From: Brevibacterium yomogidense | GTDB lineage: Bacteria > Actinomycetota > Actinomycetes > Actinomycetales > Brevibacteriaceae | Direction: 5' to 3' | DNA: 64,000 nucleotides | Assembly (NCBI RefSeq): GCF_900163715.1 | Contig: NZ_FWFF01000010.1 | Span: forward strand, 50,491-114,490 | Shown here: positions 1 to 7,612 of the stretch, one piece after another | Layout of the letters: each line of letters begins with the position of its first letter | Numbering within the stretch: position 1 is the first letter of the stretch | Translations under genes and position numbers: made by a program | Notes under the pieces: generated by a model | What the model was told of the DNA's origin: nothing | Databases searched by the model: none | Seen by the model: only the letters and a program-made list of their open reading frames with translations

Positions 1-222
1 GCGCCGGTACAGCTCGTGCACGAAGGCGTCCTTGCCGGCGAAGTGGTAGTACGCGTTGCCGGTCGTTACCCCGGCCTCCCGGGCGATCCCGCGCATCGTC
101 GTCGCGTCGTACCCGTGTGCGCGGAACATCCGCAGGGCGGTATCCGCGAGCAGTTCTCGTGTCCGCTCCGCCTTCGTCCCGGTGGAACCGTGCGGTGCTG
201 CTGCATCGCCGTGCGCGCTCAT
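1..222 (-). CDS. TetR-family transcriptional regulator (N-terminal part, runs off the left edge)
   Basis: The minus-strand frame opens with ATG at 222 and stays open to base 1, giving 74 residues. The visible part is a TetR DNA-binding domain: an alanine-rich lead, then a helix containing ERTRELLADTALRMF, then the helix-turn-helix stretch TTMRGIAREAGVTTGNAYYHF. The ligand-binding domain lies outside the window, so the ligand and targets are unknown. A 12-bp palindrome at 244-255, about 21 bp upstream of the start, is a plausible self-operator. The family assignment is firm; any function beyond repression is not visible. Confidence 0.85.
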   Translation of the reverse strand, partial: MSAHGDAAAPHGSTGTKAERTRELLADTALRMFRAHGYDATTMRGIAREAGVTTGNAYYHFAGKDAFVHELYRR

Positions 223-243
223 GGCCTCAGCTTGCTCCCGAAG

Positions 244-255
244 TGAACGTGTTCA
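244..255. promoter_or_regulatory. Candidate operator of the edge TetR gene
   Basis: TGAACGTGTTCA is a perfect inverted repeat (TGAAC-GT-GTTCA) just upstream of the TetR start at 222. Position and symmetry suit autoregulation by the adjacent regulator. This is inference from location only. Confidence 0.35.
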
Positions 256-283
256 AAAATCCAGGAAGGCCGCGCACACAGAT

Positions 284-315
284 CGTGGCCGCGGGGAGAC
301 TTCCCCGCGGCCACG
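284..315 (-). terminator. Hairpin terminator after the Rpf-like gene
   Basis: A perfect 14-bp stem (CGTGGCCGCGGGGA with TCCCCGCGGCCACG) and a 4-nt loop lie 25-56 bp past the stop of the Rpf-like gene. On the minus strand a short T-run (ATTTTTG) follows further downstream. It probably ends that transcript before the TetR gene. Confidence 0.75.
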
Positions 316-339
316 TATCCAGTCTCACTGCGGTGCTGC

Positions 340-801
340 TCAGGCGCCGCCGAGCTGCGGCTTGTCCGAGCCGCCGTCGGAGTCGCCGCCCTCATCGGAG
401 CGTCCTTCGTCCGAGTCATCGGATCCCGAGCCGTCATCCGCCAGCCCGTTCTCCACGGTGAGTCCTGCTTCCTGGCTGCACACCGGCCATGCGCCCGGTC
501 CCTGCTCCTTGAGGGTCTCCTGCGCGACGTCGATCTGCTCGGCCTTGCTAACCTCGTGCGGCATGCCCTCACCGCCGAACGCCTCCCATGTCTGCAGGGA
601 GAACTGCAGGCCTCCGTAGTAGCCGTTCCCGGTGTTGATGCTCCAGTCCCCGCCGGACTCGCACTCCGCGACGCGGTCCCACACGGATCCGGAGTCCGCC
701 TGTGCGGGGCTGGCCGCTCCGACGAAGCCGACGGCTGCGACCGCTCCGGCGCCGCCGAGCAGTGCGATCTTGCGGAGGCTGTTCGTCATGGTGGTCTTCA
801 C
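340..801 (-). CDS. Resuscitation-promoting-factor-like transglycosylase, secreted
   Basis: A 153-residue secreted protein. The GTG start at 801 is chosen because AAGGAG lies 9 nt upstream; the ATG at 789 would be 21 nt away. The N-terminus is a signal peptide (LRKIALLGGAGAVAAVGF, then ASPAQA and a likely cleavage before DSGS). Next comes a compact Rpf/transglycosylase domain: VWDRVAECESGGDW holds the catalytic Glu, followed by NGYYGGLQFSLQTWEAFGG and a conserved Cys pair (AECESG and PVCSQ). The last 40 residues are an acidic Ser/Asp/Gly tail with no known fold. The family cleaves peptidoglycan glycan strands outside the cell and can promote growth from dormancy. It is a monocistronic gene ended by a strong hairpin. 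Confidence 0.85.
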   Translation of the reverse strand: MKTTMTNSLRKIALLGGAGAVAAVGFVGAASPAQADSGSVWDRVAECESGGDWSINTGNGYYGGLQFSLQTWEAFGGEGMPHEVSKAEQIDVAQETLKEQGPGAWPVCSQEAGLTVENGLADDGSGSDDSDEGRSDEGGDSDGGSDKPQLGGA

Positions 802-900
802 GGTGTCGTTCTCCTTCGGAGCGCAGAGCGGGGTGCTCCCCCGCCGGTGCGCGCCTCGGTGTCGTCCGACGTCGTGCGTGAGCACGGCGTGCATGTCAGT

Positions 901-919
901 GCCCGGTTCGTTACCGGGC
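901..919 (-). terminator. Short hairpin between the UvrA-like and Rpf-like genes
   Basis: GCCCGGT and ACCGGGC form a 7-bp stem around a 5-nt loop, about 140 bp after the UvrA-like stop and 100 bp before the Rpf-like start. No T-run follows. It could be a weak terminator or a regulatory hairpin for the Rpf gene. Confidence 0.3.
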
Positions 920-1060
920 CGTTACACGGTAGCGAACAGTCGGGCGCTCATGACAGCCAGAACCACGGATCAGCGGTGCGCATTCACTCAGAGTCGCCTC
1001 AGCGTTACCTGACCGTGATGTGATTGCCCGCACACACGTGGGCGCGCACGCCGCCGGGCG

Positions 1061-3439
1061 TCACTCCGACACGTACGCGGCGAGGTGCTCGCCGGTCAGA
1101 GTCCTCTCCCCTGCCCGCGCCCGGGCGATGAGAGCCGCCGGAGTCCCCTCGAACACGACGCGTCCACCGTCGTGGCCGGGCCCGGGGCCCATGTCGATCA
1201 GCCAGTCTGCATGGGCCATGACCGCCTGGTGGTGCTCGATGACGATCACCGTCTTCCCCGAGTCGACGAGTCGATCGAGCATGGCCAGCATCGCCTCGAC
1301 ATCCTGGAGGTGCAGTCCCGTCGTCGGCTCGTCGAGCACGTAGACCTCACCGTCGCCGGCCATCCGCACGGCGAGCTTCAGCCGCTGGCGCTCTCCGCCG
1401 GATAGTGTTGTGAGCGGTTGACCGATCGTCACGTACCCGAGCCCCACATCGACGAGACGGCTGAGGATCCTGGCTGCGGCCGGCACCTTCGCGTCGCCCT
1501 CGGAGAAGAATGTGTGGGCCTCGGCGGCCGACATGAGGAGGACCTCGGCGATGGACCTCTCCCCCAGCCGGTATTCGAGCACCTCGTCCTGGAACCTGCG
1601 GCCCTGGCAGACCTCGCAGGTGACGGCCACTCCTGCCATCGTCGGGATGTCGGAGTAGATGACCCCCGCGCCCTTGCAGGTCGGGCACGCGCCCTCGGAA
1701 TTGGGGCTGAAGAGCGCGGGCTTGACCCCGTTGGCCTTCGCGAACGCCTTGCGGATGGGTTCGAGCAGACCCGTGTACGTCGCGGGGTTGCTGCGCCGCG
1801 ATCCTCGGATCGCCGTCTGGTCGACGACGACCACCCCGTCACGGCCGGTGAGGGAACCGTGGATGAGCGAGCTCTTCCCCGAACCGGCGACCCCGGTCAC
1901 GACCGTGAGCACACCGGCCGGGACGTCGACATCGACGTCGTCCAGGTTGTTCAGGTCCGCGCCGCGGATCTCCCACGCGCCCGAGGCCGTCCGCACCTCG
2001 TCCTTGAGCCGCACCCGGTCGTGGAGGTGCCGACCGGTGGGCGTGTCCGCACCGGCCAGCTCCGTGACCGTGCCCTCGTACACGATCTTGCCTCCCTGGG
2101 TCCCCGGACCCGGGCCGAGGTCGACGACGTGGTCGGCGATCGCGATCGTCTCCGGCTTGTGCTCGACGACGAGCACCGTGTTGCCCTTGTCCCGCAGCTG
2201 CAGGAGGAGGTCGTTCATCCGGGAGATGTCGTGGGGGTGCAGGCCCGTCGTGGGCTCGTCGAACACGTACGTCACGTCGGTGAGCGGCGACCCCAGCTGG
2301 CGGACCATCTTGATCCGCTGCGCCTCGCCGCCGGACAGCGAGCCGGACGCGCGCTCGAGGGACAGATATCCCAATCCCAGGCGCACCAGGGAGTCGAGCA
2401 GCTCCGCGAGGCCCGTGAGCAGCGGGGCGACCGACGGCTCCTCGAGCCCGCGGACCCACTCCGCGAGATCCGCGATCTCCAGAGCGCAGGCATCGGCGAT
2501 CGAGAGTCCCGCGATGTGCGAGGAGCGGGTCGCCGTACTGAGCCTGGTCCCGTCGCACGCCGGGCAGGCCACATAGGTGAAGGCACGATCGACGAACTCC
2601 CTGATGTGGGGCTGCATCGATTCCCGGTCCTTGGTCAGCATCGACTTCCGGATCCGAGGGACCAGACCCTCGTACGTCGAGTTGATGCCCCGGAACTTCA
2701 TCTTCGTCGGCTCCTTCCAGAGGAAGTCGCTCATCTGCTGCGCATCGAACTCCCGGATCGGCCGGTCCGCGGGCATGAGCCCGGACTCCGAGTAGTACTT
2801 CACCATCCAGCCCCCGGCTTTGTAGCCGGGCACGGTGATCGCCCCGTCGTCCAGGGAGAGGGACTCGTCGAACAGTTGGGTGAGATCGACGTCATGGACG
2901 GTGCCGGTCCCCTCGCAGCGGGAGCACATCCCCCCGACGACGGCGAACTCCCGACGCTCCCTCTTGGTGGAGCCGTCCGCCTGCTCGAAGGTCACGGCTC
3001 CTGCGCCGGAGACCGATGCGACGTTGAAGGAGTACGCCTGCGGCCCGCCGATGTGCGGCGTCGCGATCCGGGAGAAGAGGACACGCAGCATCGCGTTCGC
3101 ATCTGTCGCGGTGCCGACCGTGGACCGCGGGTTCGATCCCATCCGCTCCTGATCGACGATGATCGCAGTCGTGAGGCCCTCGAGGACATCGACGTCCGGG
3201 CGGCCCAGTGAGGGCATGAAGCCCTGGACGAACGCGGGATAGGTCTCGTTGATCAGCCTCTGCGACTCTGCGGCGATCGTCCCGAAGACGAGCGAGCTCT
3301 TCCCTGAACCCGACACGCCTGTGAAGACCGTGAGCCGTCGCTTCGGGATGCTGAGGCTCACGTCGCGCAGATTGTTCTCGCGTGCGCCGTGCACGCGGAT
3401 GTGATGGTGGGAATCCGCGGCTGCGGTCGGTTTGATCAC
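1061..3439 (-). CDS. UvrA-like ABC ATPase (DrrC/UvrA2 type)
   Basis: A 792-residue protein with two ABC ATPase cassettes. The first Walker A is [15 protein letters not shown]; the second is [15 protein letters not shown]. Both have an LSGGE signature ([22 protein letters not shown]) and a Walker B ending in FDEPTTGLH or LDEPTTGLH. Zinc-type CxxC pairs occur (CSRCEG, CPACDG, CPTCKG, CEVCQG). At 792 residues it is shorter than canonical UvrA (about 950), as in UvrA-like drug-resistance proteins that lack the full UvrB-binding region. The GTG start at 3439 has GGAGGAG 7 nt upstream; longer starts would run into the previous gene. It lies 23 bp after an AlkZ-like gene, so the two are probably co-transcribed. 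Likely role: recognition of bulky DNA damage or of intercalating drugs. Confidence 0.85.
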   Translation of the reverse strand: MIKPTAAADSHHHIRVHGARENNLRDVSLSIPKRRLTVFTGVSGSGKSSLVFGTIAAESQRLINETYPAFVQGFMPSLGRPDVDVLEGLTTAIIVDQERMGSNPRSTVGTATDANAMLRVLFSRIATPHIGGPQAYSFNVASVSGAGAVTFEQADGSTKRERREFAVVGGMCSRCEGTGTVHDVDLTQLFDESLSLDDGAITVPGYKAGGWMVKYYSESGLMPADRPIREFDAQQMSDFLWKEPTKMKFRGINSTYEGLVPRIRKSMLTKDRESMQPHIREFVDRAFTYVACPACDGTRLSTATRSSHIAGLSIADACALEIADLAEWVRGLEEPSVAPLLTGLAELLDSLVRLGLGYLSLERASGSLSGGEAQRIKMVRQLGSPLTDVTYVFDEPTTGLHPHDISRMNDLLLQLRDKGNTVLVVEHKPETIAIADHVVDLGPGPGTQGGKIVYEGTVTELAGADTPTGRHLHDRVRLKDEVRTASGAWEIRGADLNNLDDVDVDVPAGVLTVVTGVAGSGKSSLIHGSLTGRDGVVVVDQTAIRGSRRSNPATYTGLLEPIRKAFAKANGVKPALFSPNSEGACPTCKGAGVIYSDIPTMAGVAVTCEVCQGRRFQDEVLEYRLGERSIAEVLLMSAAEAHTFFSEGDAKVPAAARILSRLVDVGLGYVTIGQPLTTLSGGERQRLKLAVRMAGDGEVYVLDEPTTGLHLQDVEAMLAMLDRLVDSGKTVIVIEHHQAVMAHADWLIDMGPGPGHDGGRVVFEGTPAALIARARAGERTLTGEHLAAYVSE

Positions 3440-3462
3440 GGGTGGTCTCCTCCGGGATGGCT

Positions 3463-4581
3463 TCAGGGCGCAGTGTAGGGGAATGCTGCGAAGAGGCGCT
3501 CGAAGCGCGTGCGCTGGGCATCGCTGACGGACGTGAGCGGCGTCAGCGACAGACTCCTGCGCCCGGCCGAGCCCTTCCTCGTCCATGTGCCGACCACCCG
3601 ACCGCGGCGGATCGCGGCCCGCTTGAACACCCCGTTGTTGCCGGGCACCAGGACGGCGTGATCCGCGGCACCCATCAGCACGAGCCGGTCAGGGTATCCC
3701 AGCACCAGTTCGTCGAAGCCCGGCAGCAGGAGTTCGCGCATCGCGTCCTTCTCCCTGGCCCAGTACTCATCCATGAGCCCCGGTCGCCAGTACGCGGTCT
3801 CCTCATCGCCCGGGATGGGTCCGGACTCCACCGAATCCTCGATGAGCGGCAGTGCTGAGCGGATCGTGCGCAGCGGCAGCTTCGTCCACCACGCGAAGTC
3901 GCGCAGGGTGGCGGGTCCGTGTGACCGGATGTACCGCCGCAGCAGCTCTGCCGTCGCAGCGACACGATCACCGTCGAACCGTTCGCTCAGCGTTGAGCCC
4001 GCCGGCAGCCAGCGTGCGGCGTCGACGACTGCCGTGTCGTCGCCCGACCACGGCCCGTAGGCCGCGATGCCCGTCGAGATCAGTTGGACGAGCAGGTGGT
4101 ACCCGCGGCCGCCGGTGGGGTCGATGCCCGCGGACCGCCACGCCTCGAAGACCTCTGCCCGCGGCACTCCGCTCCCCTGCCCCGGCTCGGAGCGGTCGTG
4201 GGCGAGGCCGATGAGGACATCGGCGGCCCGTGAGACGTGGGACTCGTCGAGGCCCAGCTGCGGGCGCCGCCGCGCCGCCGCGCGGATGGGACCGTCGGCG
4301 CACAGCTGGGTCATCCAGGCGAGGTCCTCCGCGGCCACGGCGAAGACCGTGCCGCGCATGGGGTAGCCGCGGACGATCCGTCCTGTCGTGAAGGCATCGA
4401 GGACGGGGCCGACGGCACCGGATGTGCGCAGGGCGAGGGAGGCCACGACGCCGGGGAGGTCCTGCCCCTGATGGGCGCCGAACGCACTCACGGCCTCGTG
4501 GACGGATGTCCAGGAGGCCGTGGTGCGGGCAGAGAGTCCCTGCGTAGTGATGCGCAGTCCCACGAGCGTGCGAGCGTCCAT
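3463..4581 (-). CDS. Winged-helix DNA-binding protein of the AlkZ/YcaQ (HTH_42) family
   Basis: A 372-residue member of the winged-helix superfamily that includes the DNA glycosylases AlkZ and YcaQ/AlkX, which unhook interstrand crosslinks. The N-terminal part has HQGQDLPGVVASLALR (QGQ at residues 38-40), where those enzymes carry their QxQ or QxD catalytic motif. Other family-like segments are GYPMRGTVFAVAAEDLAWM and, near the end, GNNGVFKRAAIRRGRVVGTW. The middle residue of the motif is Gly rather than an aliphatic residue, so activity is uncertain. It ends 23 bp before the UvrA-like gene on the same strand, which points to a shared DNA-repair or drug-tolerance role. Family assignment is good; glycosylase activity is inference. 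Confidence 0.75.
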   Translation of the reverse strand: MDARTLVGLRITTQGLSARTTASWTSVHEAVSAFGAHQGQDLPGVVASLALRTSGAVGPVLDAFTTGRIVRGYPMRGTVFAVAAEDLAWMTQLCADGPIRAAARRRPQLGLDESHVSRAADVLIGLAHDRSEPGQGSGVPRAEVFEAWRSAGIDPTGGRGYHLLVQLISTGIAAYGPWSGDDTAVVDAARWLPAGSTLSERFDGDRVAATAELLRRYIRSHGPATLRDFAWWTKLPLRTIRSALPLIEDSVESGPIPGDEETAYWRPGLMDEYWAREKDAMRELLLPGFDELVLGYPDRLVLMGAADHAVLVPGNNGVFKRAAIRRGRVVGTWTRKGSAGRRSLSLTPLTSVSDAQRTRFERLFAAFPYTAP

Positions 4582-4604
4582 GGGACGGTGGTGTGCGGCG
4601 CGGA

Positions 4605-4979
4605 TCAGCCGCGCAGCAGCTTGCGCGCGCGGCGCGCTCCGACGACGACGGTCGATCGGGCGGTGTCGAACGCGCGGTCCGTGCGCTCGCCGCGCGACGG
4701 CACCCGGTCGGACACCTCGTCGAGCGCGCGTGTGAGACGCTCCTCTGTCCAGTCGACGGCTCCACCGGGAGCGGCGGCCCGGGTGGCGCCCTCACGGGCG
4801 TAGCGGGCGGCGTTCCCCGCGTAGTGCTTCGCCGTGCGGGTGGCGTCCACGGCCGTGCGGGACGCCGTGCCCGCACCGCGGGCGAGGGTGTCGGCAGCGC
4901 GGCGGAGCCGCCTGCCCGTGGTCCATTCGACGGATTCGTAGACGTCGTCGGGTTCGATGGGCTCGCGCATGCTGGTCAT
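4605..4979 (-). CDS. Alanine/arginine-rich hypothetical protein
   Basis: 124 residues starting MTSMREPIEPDDVYESVEW. The ATG at 4979 has GGGGGA about 10 nt upstream. The sequence is rich in Ala, Arg and Thr, predicted mostly helical, with no signal peptide and no membrane segment; the C-terminus is basic (VGARRARKLLRG). No family is recognised. It lies 23 bp upstream of the AlkZ-like gene and may head that operon. The opposite strand begins rbpA 149 bp away. Confidence 0.6.
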   Translation of the reverse strand: MTSMREPIEPDDVYESVEWTTGRRLRRAADTLARGAGTASRTAVDATRTAKHYAGNAARYAREGATRAAAPGGAVDWTEERLTRALDEVSDRVPSRGERTDRAFDTARSTVVVGARRARKLLRG

Positions 4980-5004
4980 ACGCCCATGATCCCCCTGTCG
5001 GGAC

Positions 5005-5031
5005 GGGAATGTCCAGGGAGGGTAGACTGTT
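5005..5031 (+). promoter_or_regulatory. Sigma-R/sigma-H-type promoter of rbpA, overlapping a TAGACT -10
   Basis: GGGAAT (5005-5010), 18 bp, then GTT (5029-5031) matches the GGAAT-N18-GTT consensus used by the thiol-stress sigma factors SigR (Streptomyces) and SigH (mycobacteria). rbpA of Streptomyces coelicolor is a known SigR target. A housekeeping-type TAGACT at 5023-5028 overlaps the same region, so basal and stress transcription could share one site. Transcripts would have a 5' leader of about 90 nt. Confidence 0.7.
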
Positions 5032-5060
5032 GTGTTCGGTGCAGACAATTGTCAGTGGAC

Positions 5061-5099
5061 GAGTCAGACGACGGAATCAGACGACCGAGTCGGACGACG
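5061..5099 (+). repeat. Three 13-bp tandem repeats in the rbpA leader
   Basis: GAGTCAGACGACG (5061-5073), GAATCAGACGACC (5074-5086) and GAGTCGGACGACG (5087-5099) follow each other without gaps, between the promoter and the rbpA start. Two related copies (GCTCAGACGACA, GCTCAGACGATC) follow the rbpA stop at 5478-5501. Function unknown. Confidence 0.7.
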
Positions 5100-5128
5100 C
5101 AGAGTAGACGCGGAGAAGTGAGAGTCAT

Positions 5129-5470
5129 ATGAGCGAACGCAGCCTGCGAGGGACACAGCTGGGATCCCGGAGCCTCGAATCGGAAGCGGGCGTCGAGCCG
5201 GCGCCGCGCCAGCTCATCGAGTACCGCTGCGAGGACGGGCACAGGTTCAGCGTGCCCTTCTCCGTCGAGGCGGACATCCCCTCGCAGTGGGACTCCGGCA
5301 CGCACGGCGTGGGTCTGCGGGTCGACGGAGGGGCCCCGGAGGAATCGGATGCGAAGCCCGTGCGCACGCACTGGGACATGCTGCTCGAGCGGCGCTCCTT
5401 CGAAGAGCTCCAGGTGCTCCTGGACGAGCGGCTCGCCTACCGCCGCGGGGACCTTCCCGCCGCGAACTGA
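5129..5470 (+). CDS. rbpA: RNA polymerase-binding protein RbpA
   Basis: A 113-residue actinobacterial activator that binds RNA polymerase and group I sigma factors and stabilises the open complex. Diagnostic segments are SLRGTQLGSRSLE near the N-terminus, the core RQLIEYRCEDGHRFSVPFS followed by EADIPSQWD, and the sigma-interacting end RTHWDMLLERRSFEELQVLL. The core keeps only one Cys, so it lacks the zinc site of Streptomyces RbpA and resembles the zinc-free mycobacterial form. Start ATG 5129 follows a GGAGAAG-type ribosome site. It is monocistronic, driven by a sigma-R-type promoter and closed by a strong hairpin. Confidence 0.95.
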   Translation: MSERSLRGTQLGSRSLESEAGVEPAPRQLIEYRCEDGHRFSVPFSVEADIPSQWDSGTHGVGLRVDGGAPEESDAKPVRTHWDMLLERRSFEELQVLLDERLAYRRGDLPAAN

Positions 5471-5527
5471 GCTCTCGGCTCAGACGACAGCTCAGACGAT
5501 CTGAGACACGGCCTCTTCAGTGAGGCG

Positions 5528-5556
5528 ACGAGGCCCGCACGATGTGCGGGCCTCGT
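5528..5556. terminator. Bidirectional hairpin terminator between rbpA and the mannosyltransferase gene
   Basis: A perfect stem, ACGAGGCCCGCAC with GTGCGGGCCTCGT, around a 3-nt loop. It lies 58 bp after rbpA and 80 bp after the stop of the convergent glycosyltransferase gene, so it can serve both. Confidence 0.8.
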
Positions 5557-5636
5557 GTCGTCTCCCGTTCTGGGCCTTCTCCGAGGCTCTGGGCCTTCTC
5601 TGACTCCAGCGCGCCTCTGCACTGGGTGGCCGCCTC

Positions 5637-6371
5637 TCAGCGGCCGACGAGGCCGCGCAGCTGGCGACCGCGCCGCTGGACTCCCCAGCGGGCCACCCGG
5701 ACGAGCGCCTCATTGATGATGTCGCCGTCCATCTTCGACTCGCCGAGCTCACGTTCGACGAAGGTGACAGGGACCTCTGCGATGCGCAGCCCTGCATCCT
5801 TCACACGGCGCGTCATGTCGATCTGGAAGCAGTAGCCGGTCGACTCCACGTCCTCGAGGTCGAGGGTCTCGAGCGTCTCGCGGCGGAACGCGCGGAAGCC
5901 CGCGGTCGCGTCGTTGACGCCCAGTCCGATGAGCACGTTCGCGTAGAGGTTCGCGCCCCGTGACAGCAGGTGGCGGTTGCGCGGCCAGTTCACGACCGCG
6001 CCGCCGGGCACCCAGCGGGATCCGATCGCCAGGTCCGCTCCGTCGTGCACCGCCGCGAGCAGCTGTGGCAGGTCGCGTGCCCTGTGGGAACCATCGGCGT
6101 CCATCTCGCAGATGATCTCCCAGTCCCGGGCGAGAGCCCACCGGAAGCCGGCGAGGTAGGCCCCGCCCAGCCCGCTCTTGACGGAGTTGTGCAGGACGTT
6201 CACACGGGCGTCGGATTCCGCGTGACGGTCCGCCCACTCCCCCGTGCCATCGGGTGAGCCGTCGTCGACCACCAGGACGTGTGCGTCGGGAGCCCACTGT
6301 GCGAGGGCTGCGAGCGTCCGCGGGAGGGACTCGATCTCGTTGTATGTGGGGATCACGACCAATGTCTTCAT
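5637..6371 (-). CDS. Polyprenol monophosphomannose synthase (DPM1/Ppm1-type GT2)
   Basis: 244-residue GT-A glycosyltransferase. The N-terminus LVVIPTYNE, the nucleotide-binding VVDDGSPDGTGEWA, the metal-binding EMDADGSHRA and the acceptor loop IGSRWVPGG are those of dolichol/polyprenol-phosphate mannose synthases. The enzyme moves mannose from GDP-mannose to polyprenyl phosphate at the inner membrane face, supplying lipoglycans and protein O-mannosylation. There are no membrane helices, so this is the soluble catalytic domain without the acyltransferase fusion found in mycobacteria. ATG 6371 is chosen: a TAGAGT -10 lies 7 nt upstream and no good ribosome site is seen, suggesting leaderless transcription. 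Confidence 0.88.
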   Translation of the reverse strand: MKTLVVIPTYNEIESLPRTLAALAQWAPDAHVLVVDDGSPDGTGEWADRHAESDARVNVLHNSVKSGLGGAYLAGFRWALARDWEIICEMDADGSHRARDLPQLLAAVHDGADLAIGSRWVPGGAVVNWPRNRHLLSRGANLYANVLIGLGVNDATAGFRAFRRETLETLDLEDVESTGYCFQIDMTRRVKDAGLRIAEVPVTFVERELGESKMDGDIINEALVRVARWGVQRRGRQLRGLVGR

Positions 6372-6378
6372 CGGTGCC

Positions 6379-6384
6379 ACTCTA
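6379..6384 (-). promoter_or_regulatory. Leaderless-type -10 (TAGAGT) of the mannosyltransferase gene
   Basis: On the minus strand TAGAGT is followed by 7 nt and then ATG at 6371, so transcription would start at or next to the initiation codon. Confidence 0.5.
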
Positions 6385-6563
6385 GCGGAGCATCGAGGCG
6401 GTCGGGATCCATCCGTCCAGGGAAGGAAACGGTCCGGCGGCAGGGCCTTCGGGCCGCAGGCGCTGAGCACCTGCGTTGTCTAATGGCCCGCCGCCGGACC
6501 TCGCCCCTGCAGGGCGACTGTGAGCAATCTACCGAGCGGTAATCGCTGTCGCAACCGGCACTG

Positions 6564-7547
6564 TCACGGCGTCTGCGTCGGTGCAGGACAGACCGCGTGT
6601 CGCTGTCCGCGCACCCAGACATCGCGGACGACCGGCAGGGGTGAGGAGCCGGAGAGGTCCGGAAGTCCGGGGGTGCCGGAGCGCGGATCGGTGCTCCACG
6701 CCGCAAGGCGGTCGTCTGCCACCTGGACGATCAGCTCGCCCACCTTCCAGCGCACTGCGGTCGCCTCCGCGCCGGGCGCGAGCACCCCGCCCTCGAAGCT
6801 CCCGGTCGCCCGGAAACCGAAGCGGGTGGCGGCGTTGAACGCGGCGCGGGCGGAGATGCCGGCGGTGCCGCTGTAGACGGCCGTCGCGAGGGTCTGCCAC
6901 GGAGAAGCGGGATCGAGCACGAAGCTCACCTGTGCTCCGGCCGCCAGGAGCGGGGCCAGCGGTTGGTCGTGCTCCTGCGGGTCGAGCGTGATGCCGACGC
7001 CCGTCGCGGCGAGCCGGTCCACGGCGTCCCCCGGGATCGGGCAGGTCACCAGGAGCCGCCAGAGGGAGCGCTGGGCCCGGGTGCGGACCTCGGCGTCGTC
7101 GAGCGCGTCGAGGACCGCTGTGAGGTCGGACTCGTCCTCCACCACGATGTAGAGAGGCCGGTCGACCGTGAGGGCGCCTGCGAGGTCGCGGGCCGCGACG
7201 CTGGTCGCTCCGGTGTCCGCGCCCGCCGGGTAGGCGGTGACCGCGAGGGCGTCCGGGGCCGCATCGCGGAAGGCGGCCACGGCGTCCGCGGAGCCGAGCA
7301 CGTGGACCGCGGTGATGCCCGCCTCCACGAGTGCGCCGGGCGCGGGGTCGTCGCCCGTCAGGAGCAGTCCCGCATGGACGAAGCCGGGGGCGACGAGGTC
7401 GCCCGCGAGGTCGGTGTGGTCACCCTCCGTCGCAGCGGCCGCCTCGTCCTCGCCGACCCAGGACACGGTCGGACCTGCGAAGGAGATGGCGGTGGCGAAC
7501 GGATCGACGCTGGAGTACACGTCGCCGCTGTGGAGGATCGTCGGCAT
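6564..7547 (-). CDS. Amidohydrolase-like protein lacking the metal-binding HxH
   Basis: 327 residues. The N-terminal composite beta-sandwich and the approach to the barrel resemble amidohydrolases, ending in DLAGDLVAPGFVHAGL. In active members this point reads PGFxDxHxH and supplies two metal ligands; here it reads GFVHAGLLL, so the metal site is missing. The C-terminus again looks like the family (GGVLAPGAEATAVRW). GGAGG lies 9 nt before ATG 7547, which decides against the ATG at 7556 that abuts it. It diverges from the exonuclease gene at 7613. Likely a catalytically dead or re-purposed paralogue; substrate unknown. Confidence 0.65.
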   Translation of the reverse strand: MPTILHSGDVYSSVDPFATAISFAGPTVSWVGEDEAAAATEGDHTDLAGDLVAPGFVHAGLLLTGDDPAPGALVEAGITAVHVLGSADAVAAFRDAAPDALAVTAYPAGADTGATSVAARDLAGALTVDRPLYIVVEDESDLTAVLDALDDAEVRTRAQRSLWRLLVTCPIPGDAVDRLAATGVGITLDPQEHDQPLAPLLAAGAQVSFVLDPASPWQTLATAVYSGTAGISARAAFNAATRFGFRATGSFEGGVLAPGAEATAVRWKVGELIVQVADDRLAAWSTDPRSGTPGLPDLSGSSPLPVVRDVWVRGQRHAVCPAPTQTP

Positions 7548-7599
7548 ATCGGTCATCCTCCGATTCTCCCACGTCCGGTTCCGTGTCCGAGGCACCCGG

Positions 7600-7605
7600 T
7601 AGGGT
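7600..7605 (+). promoter_or_regulatory. Leaderless-type -10 (TAGGGT) of the fused exonuclease gene
   Basis: TAGGGT, 7 nt, then GTG at 7613. No separate ribosome-binding site fits, so the GTG probably sits at the 5' end of the mRNA. Confidence 0.5.
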
Positions 7606-7612
7606 GGCGCTC

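Noticed and set aside
802..1060. Possible c-di-AMP (ydaO) riboswitch before the Rpf-like gene
   Set aside because: The conserved ydaO sequence elements are not visible; only one short hairpin is present.
5049..5071. TTGTCAGTG resembling the first half of the PafBC-dependent RecA-NDp motif, upstream of rbpA
   Set aside because: The motif needs TAnnnT 8 nt later; the sequence there is AGACGA. It is also inside the rbpA leader, downstream of the likely promoter.
5061..5099. Short tandem repeats as a CRISPR array
   Set aside because: There are no spacers and the 13-bp unit is too short; no cas genes are present.
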